A stretch of 64,000 nucleotides of DNA, taken from NCBI RefSeq assembly GCF_024600715.1, contig NZ_CP102332.1, forward strand, positions 248,001 to 312,000, read 5' to 3'. Of this stretch, positions 43,022 through 50,735 are shown piece after piece. Each line of letters begins with the position of its first letter. The stretch's first letter is position 1. The notes under the pieces were generated by a model. That model was given only the letters and a program-made list of their open reading frames with translations, was not told the DNA's origin and searched no databases. The translations under genes were made by a program, and so were the position numbers. This DNA comes from Streptomyces changanensis (lineage in GTDB: Bacteria; Actinomycetota; Actinomycetes; Streptomycetales; Streptomycetaceae).

Positions 43022-45475
43022 ATGGACACGCCGCTGCGAACGTTCAGCGAGAGCCCGGAGGACCCCTTCGCGCTGCACCGCGCCGCCACGGCCGTCCTCG
43101 ACGGGCGGGGCACGGTCGTCGGCTGGAGCCCCCTCGCCGAACGACTGCTGGGGTACCGGCCCGAGGACGTGATCGGCCGGCGGGCGCTGGAGGTGCTGGT
43201 GGACGCGGCGGACCGGACGGCGGCCGTGACGGCGATCGGCGCGTGCGTCGCCGGGGGCGGCTGGTTCGGCGTCCTGCCGGTGCGGCGCCGGGACGGGCGG
43301 CGGCTGCGGATGGGGTTCCGGTCCCGGCTCATCGTCCGCGCCGGGCGCGGTGAGGAGTGGTTCCTCGTGGGCGCCCCGGCGGACGACGTCATCCAGTGGG
43401 AGACGGACCGCTCCCTGCTCGACGGGATCTTCCGCCGCTGCCCCATCGGGGTCTCGGTACACGGCCCCGACCTGTCGATCCTGCGGGTCAACCGCGCCAT
43501 CGCCACGTTCGGTGGCGCGTCCGCGGAGGACATCCGCGGCCTGCGCATGGGCGACTTCCTGGTCGCGCCCGACGCCCTGACCGCCGAACGGGGGCTGCGG
43601 TCGGTGCTGGAGACCGGCCGTCCGCTCATCTTCACCGAACAGCCCTGCCGCCTGCGCACCGATCCGCCCGGCCGGGAGCGGGTCGTCGCCGTGTCGGCCT
43701 TCCGCATGGAGGACCCCGCCGGGGAGGTGCTCGGCGTCACCCAGTTCATCGAGGACGTGACCGACCGGGCGCTCGCCCGCCGGCGGCTCGCGCTGCTGAA
43801 CGAGGCCAGCGCGCGGATCGGCACCACCCTCGACATCACCCGGACGGCCGAGGAGCTGGCCCGCGTGGCGGTGCCGGGCCTCGCCGACTGCGTGGCGGTG
43901 GACCTCCTGGAGCCGGTGGTGCGGGGCTGGGAGCCCGCGCGCAACGCCTCGGGGCGGCTGTGCCGGGTGGCGCTGGCCTGTGTCACGTCCGAGCCGCCGC
44001 CGGCCGCCCGGCGGGCCGACGGGGAGGACGCGTTCGCGCCCGGTTCGACCCAGGCGCGCTCCCTGCGCGAACGGCGGCCTGTCCGGGAGGCGGTGGTCGG
44101 GGCGTCCGCGGCCGGTGGCGCCCCGGAGGCGGCGGGGCACGCCCCGGACGCCCACTCGATGATGGCGGTCCCGCTCACCGCCCGGGGAGTGCTGCTGGGG
44201 GTGGTGAGCCTGTGGCGGGCGTACCGGCCCGAGCCGTTCGAGGACGACGACCTGACGCTGGCGGCGGAGTTCGCCGCGCGGGCCGCCGTCTCCATCGACA
44301 ACGCGCGCCGGTTCACGCAGCAGCGCGAGGCGGCGCTGTCGTTGCAGCGCAGCCTCCTGCCGTCGGACGTGCCGGAGCACCCGGCGGTCGAGGTCGCGCA
44401 CCGCTACCTGCCGGCGGGCGGCGCCACGGAGGTGGGCGGGGACTGGTTCGACGTGATTCCCCTGTCGGGCTCCCGGGTCGCGCTCGTCGTCGGTGACGTC
44501 GTGGGCCACGGCGTGCCGGCGGCGGCGACCATGGGGCGGCTGCGCACGGCCGTGCACACGCTCGCCGGGCTCGACCTGGAGCCCGACGAGGTGCTGTCCC
44601 AGCTGGACGACCTCGTCGGCCGGATCGCCCGGGAGCAGGAGGCGACCGGCCCGGTCACCGGGGACCAGATCGTCGGCGCGACCTGCCTGTACGCGGTGTA
44701 CGACCCGATCTCGCGTCGCTGCGCGCTGGCGCGGGCCGGGCACCCGCCGCCCGTCCTGGTCACCCCGCGCGGACGGGCGGCCCTCGTCGACCTGCCGGCG
44801 GGGCCGCCGCTCGGACTGGGTGGGCTGCCCTTCGAGGCGGCGGAGTTCGAACTGCCGGAGGGCAGCCTCATCGCCCTCTACACGGACGGCCTCATCGAGT
44901 CGGGCCGGCACGACGTGGACGAGGGGCTGCGACTGCTGTACGCGGCGCTCGACGCTCCCGAACCCGACCTGGACGCGCTCTGCGGCCGGGTGACGCGGAC
45001 CGTGCTGCCGGAGCGCCCCACCGACGACGTGGCGGTGCTGCTGGCCCGCACCCGCGTCCTGCCGCCGGGGAACGTCGCCACGTGGACGCTGCCGACGGAC
45101 CCGACGGCGGCCCAGCTGGCGCGCCGGCTGACGGCGGCCCAGCTGGCGGAGTGGGGGCTGGAGGAGTACGCGTTCACGACGGAGCTGGTCGTCAGCGAGC
45201 TGGTCACCAACGCCTACCGGTACGCGGCCGGCCCGGTGCAACTGCGGCTGATCCGGGACTCGGCGCTCGTCTGCGAGGTGTCGGACGCCAGCACGACCGC
45301 CCCCCACCTGCGCCGGGCGCGCAGCACCGACGAGGGCGGCCGCGGCCTGTTCCTGGTCGCCCAGCTCACCGACCGCTGGGGTACCCGGTACACCCGCGAC
45401 GGCAAGACGGTCTGGACGGAACAGGCCCTGGACGGGCGCGCCGAGGCCCTCGCCGCCCTCCTGTCCGACGCGTGA
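43022..45475 (+). CDS. PAS-PAS-GAF-PP2C-HATPase multidomain stress signalling protein
   Basis: The 817-residue protein starts at MDTPLRTF, with GAGG 10 nt upstream; GTG 43013 and ATG 43016 are alternatives. Domains in order: two PAS (about 15-110 and 125-260), GAF (about 265-435), a SpoIIE-type PP2C phosphatase (about 445-680: GGDWFD, VGDVVGHG, LYTDGLIESG, TDDVAVLL) and an RsbW-type ATPase domain (about 690-800: ELVTNAYRYA, DEGGRGLFLVAQL). It could both phosphorylate and dephosphorylate an antagonist, setting sigma-factor activity from sensed signals. This architecture is common in Streptomyces. The ligand and target are unknown. Confidence 0.9.
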   Translation: MDTPLRTFSESPEDPFALHRAATAVLDGRGTVVGWSPLAERLLGYRPEDVIGRRALEVLVDAADRTAAVTAIGACVAGGGWFGVLPVRRRDGRRLRMGFRSRLIVRAGRGEEWFLVGAPADDVIQWETDRSLLDGIFRRCPIGVSVHGPDLSILRVNRAIATFGGASAEDIRGLRMGDFLVAPDALTAERGLRSVLETGRPLIFTEQPCRLRTDPPGRERVVAVSAFRMEDPAGEVLGVTQFIEDVTDRALARRRLALLNEASARIGTTLDITRTAEELARVAVPGLADCVAVDLLEPVVRGWEPARNASGRLCRVALACVTSEPPPAARRADGEDAFAPGSTQARSLRERRPVREAVVGASAAGGAPEAAGHAPDAHSMMAVPLTARGVLLGVVSLWRAYRPEPFEDDDLTLAAEFAARAAVSIDNARRFTQQREAALSLQRSLLPSDVPEHPAVEVAHRYLPAGGATEVGGDWFDVIPLSGSRVALVVGDVVGHGVPAAATMGRLRTAVHTLAGLDLEPDEVLSQLDDLVGRIAREQEATGPVTGDQIVGATCLYAVYDPISRRCALARAGHPPPVLVTPRGRAALVDLPAGPPLGLGGLPFEAAEFELPEGSLIALYTDGLIESGRHDVDEGLRLLYAALDAPEPDLDALCGRVTRTVLPERPTDDVAVLLARTRVLPPGNVATWTLPTDPTAAQLARRLTAAQLAEWGLEEYAFTTELVVSELVTNAYRYAAGPVQLRLIRDSALVCEVSDASTTAPHLRRARSTDEGGRGLFLVAQLTDRWGTRYTRDGKTVWTEQALDGRAEALAALLSDA

Positions 45476-45482
45476 CCGTACG

Positions 45483-46544
45483 TCAACGGCCACCGCGCCG
45501 ACCGTCGCCCGTCCCCGCCCCGTCCGCCACGCCGCCCGTCCCCGTGCCATCCGCCACGTCGGCCGGGGCCGGGCCGGTGTCGTAGGCGCGGGCGAGGGCG
45601 CGCACCGTGGCGGCCATCGCCCGGCGCAGCTCGGGGGGTGCGACGACCTCGACGTCGGCCCCCAGCCGGAGCAGTTCCCCGCAGGCGTGCTCGACGCCCT
45701 CGGTCGGGACGACCGCCTCCACCCAGCCGCCCTCCCCCACGGGCACGGCCGTGGCGTCGACGGCCCGCACCACCTCCGGCGGGGCGTTGTCCGGCAGCCT
45801 CGCCCGGCCGCGCGGGGAGAACCGCACGGTCGCCGTACCGGTGTGGCGGCGCGCCGTGAAGTCCTCCAGGTACGCCGTCCAGTACGCCTCCAGGTCGAAG
45901 TCGCCCGGCCGGTCGAAGACCTCCCCCGTCGGTACGGCGTCGAGCACCCGGTCGACCCGGTAGGTCGCGACCCGGCCGCCCGCCGCCACGAGGTACCAGG
46001 TGCCCGACTTCAGCACCAGCCCGTAGGGGCGCAGCCGTCGGCTCACCTCCCGCGGGGTGCGCCACCGCCGGTAACGCACGTCCACCGCCCGGCGGCCGAG
46101 GACCGCGTCGACGAGGACCGGCAGGTGCGGGGCGGGTTCGGATGCGCGGTACCAGCCGGGGGCGTCCAGGTGGAACACCGCCGCGGTCCTCGCCGCCTCC
46201 TGCCGGTGCCCCGCCGGCAGGGCGGCGAGGAGCTTCAGGCGGGCCGCCGCGACCTCCGCCCCGAGCCCGAGGTCCACCGCGGGGCCGGGCAGCCCGGCGA
46301 GGAACAGGGCGCGCGCCTCGCCCTCGCTGAGGCCGGTCAGCCGGGTGCGGTAGCCGTCGACGAGCCCGTACCCGCCACCGGGTCCCGGTTCGGCGTACAG
46401 CGGGACACCGGCGTCGCGCAGGCGGGCGAGGTCGCGGTAGGCGGTGCGGACGGAGACGTCCAGCTCCTTCGCCGCGCCGCGGGCCGTCACCCGGCCGCGG
46501 GACTGGAGCAGCAGCAACAACGAGAGCAGACGGCCGGCGGACAT
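45483..46544 (-). CDS. YafY/WYL-type transcriptional regulator
   Basis: The 353-residue protein starts at MSAGRLLSLLLLLQSRG, an HTH of the HTH_11 type (TARGAAKELDVSVRTAYRDLARLRDAG). The central WYL domain (about 135-225) has GTWYLVAAG and ATYRVDRVLDA, and a WCX-like end follows. WYL regulators often sense nucleic acids or small ligands. It is divergent from the NIPSNAP gene with 89 bp between, which it probably controls. CACAAT lies 7 nt before the ATG, so its mRNA may be leaderless. Confidence 0.88.
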   Translation of the reverse strand: MSAGRLLSLLLLLQSRGRVTARGAAKELDVSVRTAYRDLARLRDAGVPLYAEPGPGGGYGLVDGYRTRLTGLSEGEARALFLAGLPGPAVDLGLGAEVAAARLKLLAALPAGHRQEAARTAAVFHLDAPGWYRASEPAPHLPVLVDAVLGRRAVDVRYRRWRTPREVSRRLRPYGLVLKSGTWYLVAAGGRVATYRVDRVLDAVPTGEVFDRPGDFDLEAYWTAYLEDFTARRHTGTATVRFSPRGRARLPDNAPPEVVRAVDATAVPVGEGGWVEAVVPTEGVEHACGELLRLGADVEVVAPPELRRAMAATVRALARAYDTGPAPADVADGTGTGGVADGAGTGDGRRGGR

Positions 46545-46633
46545 GCCGGTGATTGTGCCCGGGAACACTGACAGACCCTGGCACGCCCCTCCCCTACCGT
46601 CGGCCGCACACCGGCGTCGACGAGGAGACCACC

Positions 46634-47410
46634 GTGCCCGAACCCCCCCTGCCCGCCACCGGGGCGCCCGTGGCGGCGCCCGCTGTGGGGCCCCGCCGCC
46701 CGTCGGTGGTCGAGCTGCGCCAGTACACGCTGCGGCCCGGTCGGCGTGACGAGCTGGTCGAGCTCTTCGACCGGGAGTTCGTGGAGTCCCAGGAGGAGGT
46801 GGGGATGGCCGTCCTCGGCCAGTTCCGCGACCTGGACGACCCGGACCGGTTCGTCTGGCTGCGCGGCTTTCGCGACATGGAGGGCCGGCACCTGGGGCTG
46901 GGCGCCTTCTACGGCGGCCCGGTCTGGGCGCGGCACGGGCCGGCGGCCAACGCCACGATGGTGTCCTCGGACGACGTGCTGCTGTTGCGGCCCCTCGCCG
47001 GGGCGGGCCTCACCGCGCGCGTGGCGCCGCGGCCGGCCGTGGGCGCCCCGGACCCGGGCGGCGTGGTGTCGGCCGTCGTGTGGTCCTTCCCGCCCGGTCG
47101 GCGCGAGGGCGTCGACCTGGTCCGCGACGGGCTGCTGCCGGCGCTGCGGCGGACCGGCCCGGCGCCGGTCGCCGTGCTGGCCACCGAGCCGGCGGCCAAC
47201 ACCTTCCCCCGGCTCCCGGTCCGTACCGGGGAGAACGTCGTCGTCGCGCTGACCCCGTACCCCGACGAGGCGGCCCGGCGGCGCCACCTGGCCCGTCTGC
47301 ACGGGGACAGGGGCGCGCGGGAGGAGGTGCTCGTCCCCCTGGAGAGGGAGCTGACCGCGCCTCCCCAGGTGCTGCGGCTCGGGCCGACGGCCCGCTCGCT
47401 CCTGCGCTGA
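46634..47410 (+). CDS. NIPSNAP-family dimeric alpha/beta-barrel protein
   Basis: The 258-residue protein starts at GTG 46634 behind GAGGAG. VVELRQYTLRPGRRDELVELFDREF is the NIPSNAP signature at about 23-47, followed by GQFRDLDDPDRFVWLRGFRDME. A second, weaker ferredoxin-like half follows. Bacterial members have no established activity. Divergent from the WYL regulator. Confidence 0.83.
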   Translation: MPEPPLPATGAPVAAPAVGPRRPSVVELRQYTLRPGRRDELVELFDREFVESQEEVGMAVLGQFRDLDDPDRFVWLRGFRDMEGRHLGLGAFYGGPVWARHGPAANATMVSSDDVLLLRPLAGAGLTARVAPRPAVGAPDPGGVVSAVVWSFPPGRREGVDLVRDGLLPALRRTGPAPVAVLATEPAANTFPRLPVRTGENVVVALTPYPDEAARRRHLARLHGDRGAREEVLVPLERELTAPPQVLRLGPTARSLLR

Positions 47411-47420
47411 CCCCACGCGC

Positions 47421-47455
47421 GTGCCGGCCGGTGGCGGGGAGCCACCGGCCGGCAC
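47421..47455. terminator. Bidirectional terminator between NIPSNAP and LPMO genes
   Basis: Perfect 15-bp arms GTGCCGGCCGGTGGC and GCCACCGGCCGGCAC flank GGGGA between convergent genes. Confidence 0.8.
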
Positions 47456-47510
47456 GGGCCGGCCGGTCCGGCGCACGGCCCGGGGGGTCACGCGCCGGCC
47501 GGCCGCGCCG

Positions 47511-48344
47511 TCAGTCGGTCCTGCGGCGGCGGGTGGAGAGGAAGCAGGCGGCCGTGATGCCCACCGCGGCCACGCTGGCCAGGGTCTGGGGCAGGACGGT
47601 CTGCTGCTCGCCGGGCAGGTCGCCGCCGTGGCCGTGGTGGCTCACGGTCGACTTGGACAGCCCCGCCTCGATCTGCTTCTCCGTGGGGGCCTGCGGTGCG
47701 GCCGCCGCGGCCTTGGCGTAGGTGACGTCCGAGCAGCTGTAGAACGCCTCCGGGCTGTCGTTGCGCTGCCAGATCTTGTACAGCAGGTGGCGACCGGTGC
47801 GGTCGGGGAGCGTCCCGCCGAACTCGTACCAGCCGCTCGGCGCCGTCCTCGCCACGTTGGCCACGGCCACCGGCTTCTCGTCGAGGTCGGACCACTTCAG
47901 GGGCTTCGTGGGGTCGTAGCCCTCCTTGGTGATGTAGACGGTCATGGTGCCGGGGTGCGCGGCCGTGACGCGGTACTTGAAGGCGAGCGGGCCGGCGGAG
48001 ACCGGCGTGGCGGCCCAGTCGGTGCGCGCCCAGTCCAGTGCCTTGTACTTCTCCCGGTTGGCGGAGCAGAGCTTGCCGTCCGGGATCAACTGGCGGTGCC
48101 GGCCGTCGGCGTTGGCGATGTTCACCTCGTTCCAGTCGTAGAGCGGCTGGGTGCCGCTCGTCGCGACGAGGTCCTTGCAGACCTGGGTGTCCGGGTGCTC
48201 CGGGCCCTCGGCGTAGCACGTCGCGACCCGGCTGACCGGGCCGTACATGGTGCCGTGGGCGCTCGCCTGAGTGGGGGTCAGGACGACGAGCAGCGGCACC
48301 GTGGCCGCTACCGCCGCCAGGCGGGTGAACGTTCTCGCTGTCAT
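47511..48344 (-). CDS. AA10 lytic polysaccharide monooxygenase with C-terminal membrane anchor
   Basis: The 277-residue protein starts at MTARTFTRLAAVAATV with AAGGGA upstream. The signal peptide would be cut after ASA, leaving His30 of HGTMYGP as the N-terminal copper ligand. A second histidine and the aromatic/Ala axial region belong to the AA10 domain (30-210), with DWNEVNIANADGRHRQLIPDG typical of chitin-active Streptomyces enzymes. A His-rich stretch (SHHGHGGD), then LPQTLASVAAVGITAACFL and a RRRR tail, form a C-terminal anchor. It resembles a sortase signal, though LPxTG is not complete. It has no chitin-binding module. It should oxidise crystalline chitin at the cell surface. Confidence 0.9.
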   Translation of the reverse strand: MTARTFTRLAAVAATVPLLVVLTPTQASAHGTMYGPVSRVATCYAEGPEHPDTQVCKDLVATSGTQPLYDWNEVNIANADGRHRQLIPDGKLCSANREKYKALDWARTDWAATPVSAGPLAFKYRVTAAHPGTMTVYITKEGYDPTKPLKWSDLDEKPVAVANVARTAPSGWYEFGGTLPDRTGRHLLYKIWQRNDSPEAFYSCSDVTYAKAAAAAPQAPTEKQIEAGLSKSTVSHHGHGGDLPGEQQTVLPQTLASVAAVGITAACFLSTRRRRTD

Positions 48345-48405
48345 GTGGGGGGTCCCTTCTTTTCCCCGGGGGACACAAGTGGGGCGGCTCACAAGCAGCT
48401 TCGCA

Positions 48406-48419
48406 TTGGACTAGACCAA
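48406..48419 (-). promoter_or_regulatory. DasR-type operator upstream of the LPMO gene
   Basis: TTGGACTAGACCAA (minus strand TTGGTCTAGTCCAA) matches the dre core TGGTCTAGACCA with one mismatch and lies 62 bp before the LPMO start codon. It links the gene to chitin and N-acetylglucosamine control. Confidence 0.75.
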
Positions 48420-48556
48420 GTTCAAGGGGTGGTGCGGCACTCGGACCGTGTCGTCGCCTCCCGCCGGTCGTTGCACATCACGGCTGGAAGACCACCCATC
48501 CAGCCCGTACTTCACGTATCTCACGTACCGCGCGTACCTCACATCTGGAGCGACAC

Positions 48557-48826
48557 ATGAGCATCCGTACCGGCACCCGCCTCCTCACGGTCTGCGCCGG
48601 CATCGCCGGTGCGGGAATGGCCGCCGCCGTCCCCGCCGCGGCCGCCGAGGCGCCGCCCGCGTCGGTCGGCGCGCCGGTGGTGTCCAACCTCAACACCACC
48701 GGCCTCCTGGGCAGCCCCGCGCAGGGCGAGGGCGCCCACACGGGCAAGCCGGCCGGGCTGCCGATCGGCGGCGGGCTCCTCGGCGGCCTGCCGACCGGCG
48801 CCCTGCCCGCCCTCCCCCTCGGCTGA
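48557..48826 (+). CDS. Small secreted protein, function unknown
   Basis: The 89-residue protein has a Sec signal (MSIRTGTRLLTVCAGIAGAGMAAAVPAAAA) and a short mature part rich in Gly, Leu and Pro (VSNLNTTGLLGSPAQGEG, GGLLGGLPTGALPALPLG). No cysteines remain in the mature part. GGAG lies about 8 nt before the ATG. It could be a small surface or cell-wall-associated peptide. Confidence 0.7.
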   Translation: MSIRTGTRLLTVCAGIAGAGMAAAVPAAAAEAPPASVGAPVVSNLNTTGLLGSPAQGEGAHTGKPAGLPIGGGLLGGLPTGALPALPLG

Positions 48827-49180
48827 CCGCCCGCCGCGGGCGCCCGGGACCGGCCCGCCCGCGGACCGTCGGCCGAGCCCGCCGGCACCCGACCGGACCC
48901 GTCGTACGCGGCGGCGAGGGGGGTGTAGGGGTGGGCCAGGGGTTTCCCTCTTTCCCGGTGCGGGCGGCGCGCGCTTCACTGGCGGTCATCCCAGCGGGAC
49001 ACGCACCCGTCCCGCCGGCCGGCGTCCGCCGGGCCCCTCCCCCGGGGCCTCCCCGCGGCGACGGAGGGCGGCGAACGGGTGAATGCCGGGTCGGCACGCG
49101 GTTCTCCGCGTGCCGTGCGGCCCGGTCGCCGGTTGGGCAGGGGGACCCGGGGACCGGGTCCCCGACACGAAGGATGAACC
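48827..49180. other. Gene-free interval of 354 bp
   Basis: No frame has a plausible start with ribosome-binding site. The region should hold the 3' end of the small secreted gene and the promoter of the rodlin-like gene; I see no palindrome or repeat that stands out. Confidence 0.4.
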
Positions 49181-49390
49181 ATGATCAAGAAGGTGCTGGC
49201 CACGGCCGGTCTCGCCGCGGTCGCCGTGGGCGCCTGGGCGCCGGCGGCCTCCGCCGTGGGCGACGACCGGGTGAGCACGCAGCTCGGCAACCACTCCGAG
49301 CAGTCCTACGGCAACACCGGTACCGACGAGGCCGAGACCCCGCTCCGCACCGCGGAGCCGGCTCGCGCCCTCCTGCGGGCGCTGCGGTGA
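49181..49390 (+). CDS. Short rodlin-like secreted protein
   Basis: The 69-residue protein opens with MIKKVLATAGLAAVAVGAW and a signal ending in ASA, then VGDDRVSTQLGNHSEQSYGNTGT. This N-terminus and the GN-x3-QSYGN spacing match the beginning of rodlin (Rdl) proteins of Streptomyces spore coats. Full rodlins are about 130 residues, so this one has lost or never had the C-terminal half; its end (PLRTAEPARALLRALR) is unlike rodlins. I found no other frame continuing the rodlin sequence. ACGAAGGATGAACC upstream provides the ribosome-binding site. Confidence 0.7.
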   Translation: MIKKVLATAGLAAVAVGAWAPAASAVGDDRVSTQLGNHSEQSYGNTGTDEAETPLRTAEPARALLRALR

Positions 49391-49459
49391 GGAGGGCCGC
49401 GCGGGCGGCCGGCGGATGATCCCGCCGCCTTCCGCGCGGACACCGTGAGCGCCGATACC

Positions 49460-49493
49460 CGGCCCCGGTCCCCCTGATGGGGGGCCGGGGCCG
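49460..49493 (+). terminator. Terminator after the rodlin-like gene
   Basis: Arms of 15 nt, CGGCCCCGGTCCCCC and GGGGGGCCGGGGCCG, pair with one G-T wobble around TGAT, 69 bp past the stop. The gap from 49391 to 49694 holds no gene. Confidence 0.75.
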
Positions 49494-49694
49494 TTCGCGT
49501 ACGCGCGGGGCAGCCCGACCACACGCGCAACCGTGCGGGGGGCACCCGGGTGGGTGACCCGGGTGGTGGCGGGCGCGCGGGTGTGCGGCGCTGGTAGCGA
49601 GGTGAAGGCAACCTCGGCGGCCCGGCCCGCATCTTCCCCGTGCGGCGGGTACCGGAGGGGCGTCCCGCATCGGCGTGCATGGAGTGGGTCAGCA

Positions 49695-50669
49695 ATGGTG
49701 GAGATCTCGGTCGTCGTTCCGTGTTTCGACGAAAGCGAGGTGATCGACGTCTTCCACGAGACGGTGCTGGCCGCGCTGGAGCCGACGGGGGCGGACTTCG
49801 AGCTCTGCTACGTGGACGATGGCAGCCGCGACGCGACCGTCGACCGGCTGCGGGAACTGGCCCGCGCCGACGTGCGCGTCCGCTACACGTCCTTCAGCCG
49901 GAACTTCGGCAAGGAGGCGGCGATGCTCGCCGGGATGCGGATGGCGCGGGGCGCCGCCGTGGTGCTGATGGACGCCGACCTCCAGCACCCGCCGGAGCTG
50001 CTGCCCCGCATGCTGGAGCTGCACCAGCACGGCTACGACCAGGTGGTGGCCCAGCGGGACCGGTCCGGTGAGGGCGCGGTCCGCAAGGCGTTCAGCCGGA
50101 CGTACTACCGCCTGGTGCGGCGGTTCATGGACGTCGAGGTCGTCGACGGCGCCGGTGACTTCCGGCTCCTGTCGCGCCGCGCCGTCGAGGCGGTCCTGAC
50201 CCTCCCGGAGAGCAACCGCTTCTCCAAGGGTCTGTTCTCGTGGATCGGCTTCGACACCGTGAGCTTCCGCTACGAGAACGTGGAGCGGGCCGCCGGAGCG
50301 TCCAAGTGGGGCGGCAGACGGCTGCTGAACTACGGCATCGACGGGCTGCTGTCGTTCAACAGCCGGCCGCTGCGGCTGGCCATCCACACCGGGCTGTGGC
50401 TGTTCCTGTCGGCGTTCGCCTACGCCCTGTGGATCGTGGCGAACGCGCTGCTGGACGGGGTCGACACCCCCGGCTACGCGACGCTGATCACGGCCATCGT
50501 GGGGCTGAGCGGGGTACAGCTGGCGACGCTCGGCGTGATCGGCGAGTACGTCGGGCGGATCTACCACGAGTCCAAACGGCGGCCGCACTACGTGGTGCGG
50601 GAGACCGAGCGGGACGCCGGGCGCCGGGCGGGGGCCGGCCGGTCCACGGCCCGGGCGGGCCGCCCCTGA
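49695..50669 (+). CDS. GT2 polyprenyl-phosphate glycosyltransferase (GtrB/DPM1-like)
   Basis: The 324-residue protein has an N-terminal GT-A domain: [55 protein letters not shown] (DxD equivalent), then [13 protein letters not shown]. Two C-terminal membrane helices ([21 protein letters not shown] and [24 protein letters not shown]) place it at the membrane. Relatives transfer a sugar from a nucleotide to polyprenyl phosphate for later use outside the cell. It converges on a multi-pass membrane protein that may act in the same pathway. Confidence 0.88.
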   Translation: MVEISVVVPCFDESEVIDVFHETVLAALEPTGADFELCYVDDGSRDATVDRLRELARADVRVRYTSFSRNFGKEAAMLAGMRMARGAAVVLMDADLQHPPELLPRMLELHQHGYDQVVAQRDRSGEGAVRKAFSRTYYRLVRRFMDVEVVDGAGDFRLLSRRAVEAVLTLPESNRFSKGLFSWIGFDTVSFRYENVERAAGASKWGGRRLLNYGIDGLLSFNSRPLRLAIHTGLWLFLSAFAYALWIVANALLDGVDTPGYATLITAIVGLSGVQLATLGVIGEYVGRIYHESKRRPHYVVRETERDAGRRAGAGRSTARAGRP

Positions 50670-50672
50670 CCG

Positions 50673-50698
50673 GGCGGTCCGCTCCCCGGGGGACCGCC
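50673..50698. terminator. Hairpin between glycosyltransferase and DUF6056-like genes
   Basis: GGCGGTCC and GGACCGCC pair over 8 bp around a 10-nt loop, between convergent genes. Confidence 0.4.
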
Positions 50699-50735
50699 GG
50701 ACGCCGCCGGCCCGCCGGGTCTTCCCGGACGGGGC

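Noticed and set aside
41438..45550. A 1370-codon open frame on the minus strand opposite the oxidase, VOC and multidomain phosphatase genes
   Set aside because: It encodes a Gly/Arg/Pro-rich peptide with no domain and mirrors three well-supported genes on the plus strand; in high-GC DNA such antisense frames arise from codon bias.
49181..49419. A frameshift that would restore a full-length rodlin
   Set aside because: Neither alternative frame downstream continues rodlin-like sequence, so the short protein is taken as written.
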